Of a stretch of 64,000 bases of DNA, positions 10,638 through 23,700 are shown piece after piece (the first letter of the stretch is position 1; every line of letters begins with the position of its first letter). The DNA comes from Tomocerus qinae (taxonomy: Eukaryota > Arthropoda > Collembola > Entomobryomorpha > Tomoceridae). A program made the translations under genes and the position numbers. The stretch is from positions 4,278,001-4,342,000 of the forward strand of contig CM034547.1 of assembly GCA_020055645.1 (NCBI GenBank), given 5' to 3'. Below the pieces are notes generated by a model. The model worked only from the letters and a program-made list of their open reading frames with translations. It was not told where the DNA came from and did not search any database.

Positions 10638-13600
10638 ATGAATTATCAAGGCCAGGAGGAAGTCTGGAGTAGCTACTATGATGTGCGTGAACTGCACGAA
10701 GAGGCCAGTCGTAGAAATGTTCAATATTTCGAAAACCTGAAAATTAGAATTGGTGGGAGATACGGCGAATTTCTGGACAATTTTGTAAATTCACAAGTAA
10801 AATTGGAAGCTACATCTGATGATAAGATTGATATTGTTGACGATGTAGAAACAACGGCTCTTCATCGAGTAGTAGGTCTTCATGGTCAGTCCGTCATTTA
10901 CAAATTATTACTAATACTATTATTACTTATGAGATATATCAATGAGGGAGAGTTTACCAGAAGTAATAAACAACAAATTTTTGGCCACGATGCCATATAA
11001 ACTAAATAAACTTCAATTAATGAAATTCAAATTTTATTATTGCTTTCGTTTTTTATGAAGGGTGCGTCAGCAGCGAAGACGAAGAGAATGCCTTAAAATG
11101 TGCAGAAATCCTTCTACGGAATTTAAAGGCTAATGTGAACCTTTATGACGAGAATAATAACACACCATTGCATCTTGCAGTAGCTAATCGTATGGAGAAG
11201 ATGACTGTTCTTCTAATAAGTGAAAAAGCTGCCACATGGGTCAAGTGAGGGATTGCCATTTCCAAAATAAAAATTTAATAATTTTCACAATAACCTGTCA
11301 AAAAAAGAACAATAATTCCGTTATTGTAAGTTACTAAAATTACTTTCAGATCAAATAACAAAATGCAAGATCGATATTGCTTGGCCACAGATATCGCGAT
11401 AGAATTCCCGGATTTGATGAAAGATTGTTTTGATGCTGCAGTCAGCGAAAGTCCAGACAAAAAGTACATTCGACTCTCCTGGAGGTTTTCAAATAATGCA
11501 TAGTTGCACTATTTTGTCACTTTATTGGACACTTTCTGTTATAACTCATAAAAACTTTGCAAAATTTAGCCCCATTATTCCATATCCTATTGGTGAGATT
11601 AATCGGACAGATATGGGTGAAAATAATGTGCCTGCTGACCTTGATATTGAGATGGCATTCCTCCACAGTGTTATTGATGGCGATAAGCAAGTGGAGAGGA
11701 AATTATTGATGCACCCATTGGTTGAAGCATTTCTACATTTACGAAAAAAGAAATATTGGCTTCGATTTGGCTCGTGGTACTACACACTTAAGGTCACTCA
11801 AAATTTTCATCCTATTATTCCTGTAATTTCTAATTTATTTCTAATTTTTAAGCAAAACTCATAATCAGAATATTTCGATACAAAATTAAATAATGAAAAC
11901 GACTCACGCATTTAGATGATTTACCTGGCAGTGTATATAGCCTTTGTCTCAAAGCTGTACCTGACAGATTGTCCATATAAGACGGAAACTGGAGATGACG
12001 GCAAAATTAAAATTCTTCGTTGTGTTTTAACTTCCGAGGTTAAAGTGTTGGCTTACGGGATAGCAGCGACGTTTACTTTCCTCCAACTTCCCATCGAATT
12101 GCGAACTATGAAGGCCGACTCCAGATATCTCCGGACATGGCAAAATTGGATTTTTATATTGAGCAGTTTTGCTGTGGGCGTCACTATATGGCCACCATTG
12201 ACTCTTAAGCAGTCCTACAATATCCGATGGCAATATCCATACGCCGCGGTAAGCAATTATTGGTGACACGTGTTAAAAAAATAAAATCAACTTATTGGTA
12301 GTTGGTACTGTTTGGTTAGCTTGGCTGAAAGAAAGATGTTTTAATTTGGAATTTTAATAGAAGGTATTTCAATTTTGCTTTGTAGGTTGGTATGTGCTTG
12401 TCTCTCTGGCTCATTCTAATTCAACTAGGCACCATTCCCCAAGTGGCTCGATTTATCAACATGTTATTTCAGGTGTCAATTCATCTGTTCATAATTATTA
12501 GTGCATTTGTGATTTTTATTCCGTTAAAAATCAACATTTCCAATTCCAATAAAACGAAAGGCATGTACGTAGAAAGGACCGAATTTGCGGTCGATACATC
12601 GAGGCAATAATTGCATAATTTATTTGGAAATGAAATAAGGATGAATATAGACATTATATTTTAAGGGTGTATTTTATTTTTATACTTAGGTCATAAAAAC
12701 AGTAGTTATTGTGTGCGTTGTATTCTTGCCGATGCTCTTGGGATACTTTTTTGGACTACAACTTATGTTCGCTTCGGTAAGTATCTAAAGAAATAATGCA
12801 AGTTATTTCGTCTAACAATGGTAAGTGCATCTAACACTGCATTAAAACTTGATATTACAGTCGTTTGGAACTTTTGATTTTCTACAAATGGTGGTGATTG
12901 GAGGCGATTACGAAAAAATGGTGAACGACATTCGCAATTCTGATGAGAGCACTGTGCACATCTTTACGGCGTATTTATTTTGTTCAACGTTCATTGTCTT
13001 AATTACAATCGTTTTTCTAAATTTCTTACTTGGGATGGCCGTCAACGATATCCAAGTAAGTATTTAGTATTACCAATCTTTACTCTACATAAAAGTAAAG
13101 TGGGACATGCGCATGGGATTCTTTCACTAATCTTGAATAAATGTTTGTATAATATGTTCGTAATATTTTGTAATTAATGAGTAAGGGTCATATTTCGTAA
13201 TTAATGAGCAAGGACTAGGCTTTCAGTACTGAGTCCAATCAACGGTCTATGAAATTCGGGCCAATGCGCAGTCGCTAGAAATTTACTGATTTCAACATTT
13301 TTCTAGCACATTTTATGTGCTAGGATTCAACTAGTATATATATAAATTTGAGTATTATAGTGGTCACGTACTCTGTACATTTGCAAAAACATCGGATTCG
13401 AATTTATTCTTTATTGTTGATACAAAATACATTATTCACCTCCTTATACTAAGATTAAGCCTGAAACTTTTTCTGCTATGAATACTTAGTCTATGATTCA
13501 CCTCTGACTTCATATTTTGCTTACTTTTCCATTGTTTCTCTACCCACTGGAATTCCCCCATCCGTTTCTGAAAAAGAGTGCTATTATCAGTCCATTATGC

Positions 13601-14425
13601 ATACTTAAGTGTTTATTTTTCAGAGATTATACAGGTTTGCCATGCTGTCCCATCGTTCATCTGAAATAAGACAATACTATCACGTTGATAAGTTTGGTGG
13701 GGAATTTTTTAACTCTTTTGCCGTGGTGCTAATTAAAGGCTGGACCATGAGAATGCAAAAGAAAAACTACGACAAAATGTAAATTGAATATTAAAATTAA
13801 ATAATAATTACGATGAAGGGTGAACTAAATTCCGATCAAATCTTAGTCGAAATCTCACAATTCCCCAGTAATAGTAAAACCTTTCTTTTAAATAATAGTA
13901 CGTACTACGTACTTTTGGCTTCATGATGCTAGCAATGACAATGTCTACAATTATTTATTACTAGTTATATGTACTATACGAAACTAATAGATATATGTTT
14001 GTTGCTGCAGATGGGTTATTGACGTAGACCACAATGGCAATGCGAAATCTGCTTCGGTAACTGGGGAGGATGTGAGATTTCCAATGAAAATCATGAAAGA
14101 TCTGCTGGACATAGTCAGATCAAAACCTGCTTCAACGACTACTGCTCTTAGCAATAATAATAATCAAGATGTAGCAAGGAAGACATTGAGTGGGAGGAGT
14201 AGTGCCGTCTTTAAAGACTTTCAGTCTTCATCCGAGCGATTTCGGCCTATGAAGAAAACATTCGATTCATTTAGCTCAGTCGAAAACCCTTACCACCAAG
14301 ATATGACATCCCAAGATTTGACTGATATACGGAGTTCAGTAAAGTTGCTGCTACAAAAGATAGACCAAGTGGAGAAAAAAGTGTCGACTATAGAAAAGAG
14401 CGTTAAAGAGTTATCTAACAATTAA
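10638..14425 (+). CDS. TRPA-type cation channel (painless/pyrexia-like)
   Basis: Ten coding exons (10638-10884, 11061-11244, 11350-11463, 11570-11792, 11916-12248, 12386-12472, 12690-12776, 12861-13055, 13624-13778, 14011-14425), all GT-AG and phase-consistent, give 679 residues. Ankyrin-type motifs are at about residues 72-83 (TALHRVVGLHG) and 117-122 (TPLHLA). The pre-channel segment has ESPDKN and a HPLVEAFLHLR motif, as in TRPA channels ahead of S1. S1 lies near 250-275, S5 near 397-425 (VIKTVVIVCVVFLPMLLGYFF), the pore helix and filter in FLQMVVIGGDYEKM, and S6 near 460-490 (FLNFLLGMAVNDIQ). The C-terminus is Ser-rich and ends in a short heptad coiled coil (LLQKIDQVEKKVSTIEKSV). TRPA channels act in the plasma membrane of sensory cells in heat, chemical or mechanical sensing. 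The ankyrin array is short for the family; an in-frame stop lies just upstream of the chosen Met, so any further repeats would need an upstream exon. The exact subfamily is uncertain. Confidence 0.8.
13303..13323. repeat. Perfect 9-bp hairpin in a TRPA intron
   Basis: CTAGCACAT and ATGTGCTAG surround a TTT loop, inside intron 13056-13623. Possibly a remnant of a small palindromic element; no other signal. Confidence 0.4.
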
Positions 14426-15549
14426 GACTTCGATGTCACTAGCGAAATCTTCTGAAGATAGAAAAAATATGCAAATTTTTGATCCTGTGTTGTAATTATG
14501 TATACCGTATACTTTTACTGTCTAGTCTATGCAAATTAAATTAAATCAACCCAAGTGTGCATTTTATTTATTTCTTTCCTTGCTATATAAATTATGTAGT
14601 ACATAGGTATAACATAACTCACCGGATGCTATTATTTTTTATGAATGAGAAGTGGTGATATTGTTATGGGTATAGTATGTACTTAAATTTTGGTGGAATA
14701 ATGGTACATAGTACGTATTCAAGTAATACACAGTTAGTGGCATATCTTTATCTGTGCCTATATTTATCTTGGTCGCAAAATTTTCTAAAAAATGTATTTC
14801 TCTTTCCATTACATTACGCAATACCTAAATATCTACACATTGCAGATAATTTATCAAGAGAACAACGAGGAAGTATTTTTGGTTAAAGGGGAGATTATTT
14901 AAAGCCTATGTAAACACATCTTAAATGTATTCTAAACTTCAGCTGATTTCTTAACAATAGGTGGTATGATCGTAAATTGAAATTCTAGACGTAAATCAAA
15001 GAATCACAGTGAAGTCAGTGAAGTCAGGTTACTTCTATTCCACAGTTAATAATGCAATTTAATGCTGATTTCTTGTTTAATTTACAACATTTGTTAATTA
15101 GTAATTCGTAATTAGGTATCAATAGCACATTGTCTCATAGCCTCACTTGAAAATAAATAACTAACACCCAACGTCCATCACCAATGTCTCCTGCTTTAGT
15201 AATTATGAATTGTACTTTTAGCTTATCGGAAGAACGCTGTGATTGTCTAAAATTGTAATACAACTCTCCATTTTATTAAAATTATTTTAATTTGCCGTTT
15301 TCTTGTCGAAATTGTCAGTAAATTGTGAATCCAACTATTTCTATTCCTATAGTTGAATTTATTTTGGAAATACGTGCGACTTTATCTTCCAAAATTAAAA
15401 CACTCTCCATATTATATGTAATCTTAACTATTAGGTTAATAAAATCTTTTTTTTAAAAATTTATTAGTGGATTGAAAATTCAAAACATCAAAAAACTGCG
15501 TCAATATCTAGAAGTCAGTTTACTATATAAAGATTTTTGATAAATGTAG

Positions 15550-15630
15550 GCAAAAGAAGCGGAAGCTGAGGGAATGGCTTGTCAGGAACATCTACGACGA
15601 CTGTTTGGTATCTCTCATACAGAGAGATAA
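15550..15630 (+). CDS. Possible orphan terminal exon, 26 residues
   Basis: After an acceptor-like TGATAAATGTAG comes a GC-richer frame of 26 codons (begins AKEAEAEGMACQEHL, ends GISHTER) and a TAA stop. Composition is coding-like against a very AT-rich background, but no partner exon was found on either side and the length is short enough for chance. Confidence 0.2.
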   Translation, partial: AKEAEAEGMACQEHLRRLFGISHTER

Positions 15631-18324
15631 TATTGTTTTATGTTCTGTAGCTGCTTAATTGCATTATATTCTTGTTTTAATTGCATTACACTCTTACTTT
15701 AATCACTGAGTGAATTCCGTCGCATTGAAAATACGAAATTATTTCTTCCTTTATCCAACAATAATAATGTTTTCTAAATACTTTGAACTTATGAATGAAT
15801 GAGTTTATTGCTATTTCTTGCTTTTACCATACTACGATAAAATACTTGATGCTTATCGCGATTTAGTAGTAGAAATGCAAGAATTGAGAATAATAATGAT
15901 TAACTAAGTGTCTACTTACGTGTTCAGGTAATAAAAGAATGCATATTTAAAAGTGTGTATTAATGTGGCTGTAGTACTCGTAAAAGCAATAAGAAAGCTC
16001 GCATTTGATATTTTGATGGGTAGGTACGTGACGTAAATGAAAAAATAGTACAGGATGTACACAGGTTGTTCAGCGAAATTATCTGTTCATTTCCGGAAAA
16101 TAATACCTACTGATGAGAGTATCGATAGTGCACTCTCGTTCGTCTATCTACAAATATTTTATACATTTATTATAGCGAGAGAAAAGAAACCATGTGTGAC
16201 TAGAACTAATAAGTAGCAGACCAGCAGCTACTGGCAATTACAGTAAACATAATAAACGTGGAAAAATATTGTGGAAGTGTTTCCTCAGTTCATATTAGTC
16301 TTATTAACTATAATATCTTCCGATATTACTGCTTAATACCTACACTACTACTAGCAGAGTTGCTGCTTGGTAATTGATATTAGACTCCAATCTATCATTA
16401 TACCTAAATGTGCCACAAATTTAAAGGATGTGAACTACGCTAAATAAAACCTCAAAAATATCCTCGTTTCTAATGAGCAATGGAGCCAAAATACTATTTT
16501 TGATATTATGCAATGATTTACTACAAACTACAAATCATTATGCAACCTTAATTGAAACTTGTAATTAGCAGTCTAGTTAGCGGTAGACTGTACTTTTGTG
16601 GGATTGACATATTCTATCATTATCTTGCTAACTAATCTTCAATTGGTTATTATTCTACTATAAAGTACCTTAAAATGCACTTTTTAAATGCCGATACTTG
16701 AATTATTACTTCATCTTATAGCTTTTGCCACTTGTAGATATTCTTTTTTTGCATTTTGGAAATAAGACAAATATTAATTGCTCTTAATTTACATTATTTT
16801 AGCGTGGCTTATGAGCTTGTTCAAGACTATACAAGATAAGCCTTGTTTGACAAGGCAATTAAATCAAATTGTGCATAGTACTTCAATCGGAATACTTAAT
16901 CTTATTGCAATAATTATTTCTGCATTAAAGTATCATTCACAATAATATGTAACTAATGATTTTAATGCTTACTCCCCTAAGAAGATTGGAATGACGGAGT
17001 AATTTTGTCTCAACAAGTTCTCAACAATCATTTTTTGTAATCAATGTCAAAACTATTGCTCCTGAAAATGTAACTTCTTATTTGAGAAATTTAAGGAAAC
17101 GAATGTCAGGATATTCCGTACATTAGCAAAATTGCTTGTTTCCGGTATTTAAAATATCATTCATTGTTCTAAATGTTATTTCCAGTTTTTATTATCAATT
17201 AGAAAAGCTATTTCCTTAAAATAAGGTAAGAACGAGATCTGACTGAATGGAGAACATAAATTATTATCAATGTAACTAATTTACAGATATTTACACAAAG
17301 AAATCTGTAAAGATGATTAATTCAAGATTGACTTGCTCTTCTTAATCATGTGAACTTGTGTTAGAAAGTTTCTTAATGATTTGATTTATTGACTAATTGA
17401 TAAGTGAGTGACTAAAACATAATGAAATATGTCGAAATATGTCGCTTACATGCGAACACTAATACCTTATCTATAAATAGATTATAGACAAATAATTACC
17501 GGGATGTTGTTACATTTATTAGATTTATTAGACTATCAAGACTATTGAGAACGGAAGGTATAGCTAGGCATGAAATCTATATACATAAGATTGACTCAGG
17601 TACCTACAACTTGTGAATTACAAGTAATAACGATAATTATGTTCTTAGAGGGATGAATTTAAAAAATAGGTTAATAATTTTGGATTATTTCTGTTGGTAA
17701 GTTGTGTATGCCCCTAGTATGTGTGTGTGTAGTTCTTGTTGTTCTATATTTAGTTTCACCCAAAGCAATAAATATTGTTGGATGAGACGAGACTCTCTCT
17801 TTCGCTCTGCATAAGCAATTATGGCTTATCGTGTAAACTCATTAGAGCGTTCGCAAACGTTGTTAAGTACCTTGTGTACTCTAATGTACTTCATCCTATG
17901 TACTATGAACTCACTTACATCGTCCTACCGTAATTATTGTAATAAGGTCTGCTCACGCCATCCCCTTTAACACATTCTTGACTTTTGTTAAATAGTAAGT
18001 CAGTAGAATATGGACTTCTCGCTGATTCATTCATTCATTGGCGGTGTAACATGCAAATAGCAGTATACACTTTAATGCATTGTCGTTTTTACCGTATAAT
18101 GAGTATGATTGCAGATTTTACAAAAATGAGTCTGTCTTTCAACAATAAACAAGCTCGGACAGATAAAATGTATTTAAATGCATAACATAAAGCAGGGATA
18201 ATTAAAAATGTTTGAAATGGAAACAATGTTCAAGAACTGAATCATAACTAGAGTATAAACGTAAACTGACACATGCGCATTGAATAATTAGTGGTGTGCA
18301 ATACCGCTTTATAGGAATGCCTGA

Positions 18325-18331
18325 TCTGTCT

Positions 18332-18365
<34 letters not shown>

Positions 18366-18366
18366 T
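18325..18366. repeat. CTGT/CCGT tetranucleotide repeat
   Basis: About ten imperfect CTGT and CCGT units, directly followed by TTAGCACGATAACTCAAAAA. Tetranucleotide runs joined to this AGCACGATAACTC-type sequence recur as dispersed repeats in many invertebrate genomes (from memory). Confidence 0.7.
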
Positions 18367-18886
18367 AGCACGATAACTCAAAAACGTTTTGAGATAATCA
18401 ACTCAAACTTACTGTACGTGATGTAGGGATAAAAAGCGAGGTCGAGTTCGAAAATGGACAAAATCGGACACACCCCCTGCCTGTAGGCGTGGTCCAAAAA
18501 TTAAAAATTGGTGTAACTTTAGTTATTGACATTGTAGAACGTCATGAGATAGCTCGTTCGAAAAGTTTATTCGTTAAGCCATGTCCAGGTCAAGTCACAC
18601 GTGTCAAAAGGTCACTAAAAATTGATTGAAAAAAATCACTAAAAACGTCATGTAACGTCAGATAATCAGTTCAAACTTTCTATGCGATTTCATACCACTT
18701 TTTTACATCCATTTGAACATGGTTTATTTCAAGCGCGTATACAGTTACAGAACTGCGTTTCGGGGAAGCTAATATTTCATTTGAAAACTTTTGGCAATTT
18801 TTGACGAAAATGAATAAAAAATGGCCTAAAAATTGCAAAAAATCGCAGAAAAAAAATATTTTTCTTAGATTTCGGGGGGGGGGGGG
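18367..18886. repeat. Probable dispersed repeat body next to the CTGT tract
   Basis: Non-coding sequence following the tetranucleotide run, with features that read like a repeat family member: AACTCAAAAACG, ACACACCCCCTGCC, TGTAGGCGTGGTCC, and two internal related blocks (GAGATAATCAACTCAAACTT near 18390 and CAGATAATCAGTTCAAACTT near 18659), ending in a 13-base G run at 18874-18886. Neither terminal repeats nor a target duplication were found, so the class is unknown. Confidence 0.45.
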
Positions 18887-20755
18887 TTGATTTAATTTAC
18901 CATATAATAATCTAAATGGACCTCAAAAGTTATCTACTGTTTAAAGCTAACCAGAAACATCCATTTTAATTGAATTTGTCATGGAGTATGGAAAGTTCCA
19001 ATAATGAATGCCGAAAAAACTAAAAAAAAATCCAAACCACACCAAATTGAGTAGTTTACATTTTTGTGATAAATAATTATTTGATCCCAGCGTTTATTAG
19101 AGAGTTTACGTTTTGTAACTTAAATAGATGTTTCGATAGATTAATGAGGTTTTCAATATATATTTATTTAATATATATTTGTAAAGAGTACCGAGTAACA
19201 GAATGTAAGAAGCGAGTAACGGTTCCGTTAACTAAAAAGTGAGTTGTACACAAGTAAATGCCATTTTTCAATTTTCAAGCACGCGACCTATAACGACAGA
19301 AGTACCAAAAACGATGAATGAAAGTTGAAGGAGATCGAGTGCCATAATTCATAGTTGTATCTCCTCGTTCTCTGTACAAAATATCTTCTTTGGAGTTATA
19401 ATACATTAAAGATACATCAAAGATATTAAAACCATAGCTGACAATTGAAAATAAATTCTACAAAATTAAAAAATATGTTTGACTATTTCCGATAGATAAA
19501 GGGAATTAAAGAATTAAATCCATACGTACCTAACTTAGCTTTCCTTAGGATAACAGCAAGAGTCATAAGCAACTGTAGCTTATTGCCACTGCATAAATGT
19601 GTAAACAAGCCCATTAATATTTGGATGAATGAAATCTAAATGTTTATTTCAATTGACTAATTCTTTCTGTTACAATTAACACAGATGTTTAAAAGTAAAA
19701 AGAAATTGTTATCGATAGGAATGTTGTAGGTAGGTACTCTCTACAAAGTTATTTTTATTTGTCTACGCATGCAATGATTTAGTAATTAAAATTAATGTAT
19801 TTAGGTGTAGGAGTTTCTGTATAACGAAAATAAATTAAGCTAAGCGTTTTACGGTCGATATAGTATGGTATATAAATATGGGTATCTCTTAATTATAAGT
19901 ATTTAACCAAATTGGTGCAAAATAAAAACATTGACAACTATAATAGCGATAAAGTGTATTAGGATTTGTTATCTGATAATTTTCCACTTGGAGAGTAAAG
20001 GAGGTGTGTATGTATGTTTGTATATTCATATAGGGGTAGTTACAAGGAGGTATGTATATCTATAAGATGGATCTGTTGAGCAGGCTACATCCTTCTATAT
20101 GCACAATATTGCATTATTGATGTCAGTAATTAAATGGTAAGTGCAATGCAGTAGTAATAAAGTATTGAAGAGTATTTGCGTTAAGCTAAAGATTTTAATA
20201 CAAATAGCAACAATTCCATCAGAGTTTAACGGTAGTGTAAGTATCTCTTATTAATTAATGTTACTGTTGTGAGGTCAAGTAGAGAGAAAACTGAGTGAGT
20301 GAGTTACCATGCTGTCATGTCAATGTTGATTGCAAGAACGTTACTTACAAGTTGGGTGCTAGGCTAAGAGGCACACGCAGTATTAGTTGGCATATGTTGG
20401 AAATTGTTGGACATGCCACGCAAGGCATACTTCTTGGGGATATGCTCTGCATTCAATTGCAAATTGTCTTGTAAAAATAGACACTGCTCACTCACTACTC
20501 ACTCACTCACTCACAGGTTATAAGTAGGCAACTACAGGATTTATCATCTTGATCCGGTTGGCTGCTTAGACATAGAGGTGCTTGGGGATCATTCTGTCAA
20601 AATTAAAAACTCTGTTCTACTTACCATTAATTAATTGAATTCGATGAGAGCAAGTAGTTTCACTTGTCCGTAGTCAGTGGCCGCTTGTACATGTCATCCG
20701 CCAGTAATTAGCCAATTCTCTCCTTTTCGTTTTCTCACAGACTCCCGCTGTGATA

Positions 20756-23700
20756 ATGGTAAAGCCCGGTAGTGTTCGAAATATTGTGATTTTTTACTTG
20801 TCCTTCAACATCGTTGTTGCCCTTGCCCAAACGCCGTTCACCGACCAGGACATTTTCCCTGGTTTCGAGTCTGACAAGGAGATATTCGGACTGTTCGATC
20901 CTTCCGGAGAAAGAAGACCTGTTGCCCCTGTGCCATACGCTGGTCAAGATGCCATCCTCCCGAACGCCAACGGTATCGAGGGCAATCTCGCTGAGAATTA
21001 CCTGAACCTCTTCACCTCCTCCGACACAAATCTCATCCCAGAGACGGATTTTGGAAATCTCTACACTAAATATCAAGATGCTCTCAACCAAGTCGGAAAT
21101 ATGTGCCCGAGAGAAACATTCTTCTCTGGCTACAATCCAACACACAAGCAAGCCATGAATAAACTCATCACCATGTACTCTGGTAAGACATTTTTCATTA
21201 TAATTCGCATATCGTGACAGATCTAGATACACACCACATAAAGCATTATGACATTCACATGTCATTCCAGAGCTATTATATAGTTTCAGAGCGGAAAGTG
21301 AACATGAAAATTGTGATTGTTTTAACACTGTCAGACTACTCAGTATGTTATGATCATTTGAAATATAATTTTTTGGTGCAAATACCGACGAAAGGTGTTA
21401 TTATTATGTTCACTAACTACCGTAAACACATTTACTCATCGTCATTACATTATTGCATTTTCAGAAAGATGCTTTCAACCGCATTTTCATAAGGGAATTT
21501 ATATAGTGAATTAAGAGCTCAGTACCTTTAAATTTGGAAATCTCTGATGACTACCAAAATACATGTAAAAATTGTTTTACAACTCTTGGAATTCTGTCTG
21601 AAGTTCTTACCCGATTTTCTTGTGTGGCACATTTTTGGAATCCTGAATATATTGTCAACCACCCCATTGTACAAAATATACGATATTTAAATTTTATAGC
21701 AGATTTTGTCGTTTACAAAATTATAATCGCAATAAGATATATTAATGAGTAAACATATCGTATATTTTGTACAATGGGGTGGTTGACAATATATTCAAGA
21801 TTCCATAAATGTGCCACACAAGAAAATCGGGTAAGACCTTTAGACAGAATTCCAAGAGTTGTAAAGCAATTTTTACATGTATTTTGATAGTCATCAGAGA
21901 TTTCCAAATTTAAAGGTACTGGGCCCTTATTAAAAAACACTAATAATTAAAATTAGCAGATATCAGTGATGCTTGCGCACCTTATTGACATGAAATACAT
22001 ATTCTAAATGTCACTGTCATTAAAACCAAAAGAAGTTTAGGAAAATTAATATATAAAATTCATAAGATAGAACTATAACTCCACATTGATAGGAGGTAAA
22101 CAGACGTCCCTAATTTTTGGGCTGAGCGCAGGTTAATTGCTGGCTGTCAAAACTCCTTGTAAATAAGGTCAAAATCTTTAGCGCGTTAAATATTTTACAC
22201 AAATGCCTATTTGTTGTATGACATCGACGTGTGATTGGAGTCCAGAGTCTGCACTATACTTTCCGAATTTCTTAAGTCCTAAAATATCCCATTTATAGGG
22301 TTGTAAAGCGTAAAATGCCAAAAAAGCTTTTCAACAACATTATTAAATAATCTTGGGTAGAAAATGGTTATAACATGATAGCCCATTGCGTGAGAAGAAT
22401 GAATGAGATCGTAATAGTCTCATGTAAGAAATTCTGTTACATGGCAATTTATTTAACACATCATGGGCCATGGGTTACAAATTGTATACATCGGCCAAAA
22501 TAATTAGCCTCTGTTAGTCATTGATACTAAATTGCTGAAACTGATTGCTAGAGATGATTTCATGGGCGTGTTGATGTTTAGATTTTAATTTAGATATCGG
22601 CTTTTTAGCTCAGTCTTGGCCCAGTCTTGCCAAGAAAATGCCCCCTTATAGATTTACAAATTATAGAGTAGTAAGAGTAGATAGGATATTTCCTTCCATT
22701 TCCAGTAGTAATACCTAGGAGAAAACCATTCTCCAGAAGTTATTTATGAGTTTGGCATTTCTAATTTAGGCATATGCACAATCTAAGTAGATGCTAGATT
22801 ACAAAGTAGCTAAAAATTAGGAAGAAATCTAAAAATGGGAAGCAGGAATAATAAAATTATTAGCTTACTATTAAATAGTTTCCTACAAAAAATTGGGTTA
22901 ATGACTTGAATGATAATTGAGCAGATTTAGAAAGCATTAAAGGCTCTTTTTTCGAAAAAATGCTTTTTAACTGAGCTAATCTATTTAATATTGTTATTCA
23001 TGAAAATATTTCTTGGATTTGCATTTGATATTATTTCCCATTGTTGTACTTGGTGAACCGGTTAAAAATAGCAAAAACAAGAGAATAGGTACCAGTGTGT
23101 ATGTTCATTCGATTGTTAGTTTCTACAACCTAGTTTATTATAACTTAATCTTGCACTTTTATGTGTTACTGACGAAAACACGAGATTTTAAATGTTACCT
23201 ACTTAGCAGTTGTTGTTTAAGTTTAACAATCTAAAAAGGTAGTGTTTATTCAACTAAGTAAATGCATGCAATGTGCAATAATGCACTTTACTATCTTAAT
23301 GTGAAAACGGTAAATAAACAACCTTCAACTGCATGTAGAAAGTTTAGTAATAGATAACTTGGCTAATGCAAAGGTACCTGGTACCTAAACACAAATCCTA
23401 ATTGGTAATTACTGAAAGCGATATCTACACACATGCCATTGTAACACTGCAAAATTATGAAATCCCTGAATCGAGGAACCGAACTAATAATTCCATAAAT
23501 TAATTAAATACATGGTTAAATAGACATTATTGTGCTGGCAAGTAATCGAAACGTCAAATCAGGTCGATGTGTCAATAAGTAGACGTAGTCCATAATTTTT
23601 ATTGATATATCACATTACATGCCTATGAAATTAATCCCGACAATGTAAAATTCATATCTTTTGCCATTTATTTGCTACATCAAGGCATGCAATATTGATG

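Larger units (their letters stand above)
14426..20755. other. Intergenic region of 6.3 kb, no complete gene
   Basis: AT-rich. It contains a possible orphan exon at 15550-15630, the CTGT-rich repeat at 18325-18886 and a short (TCAC)n run at about 20485-20515. No complete gene, RNA gene or transposon with clear ends was found. Confidence 0.55.

Noticed and set aside
20735-21328. 197-codon minus-strand open frame
   Set aside because: It lies opposite hemocyanin 1 exon 1, which has a signal peptide, conserved family motifs and correct splice sites. The minus frame is an antisense shadow.
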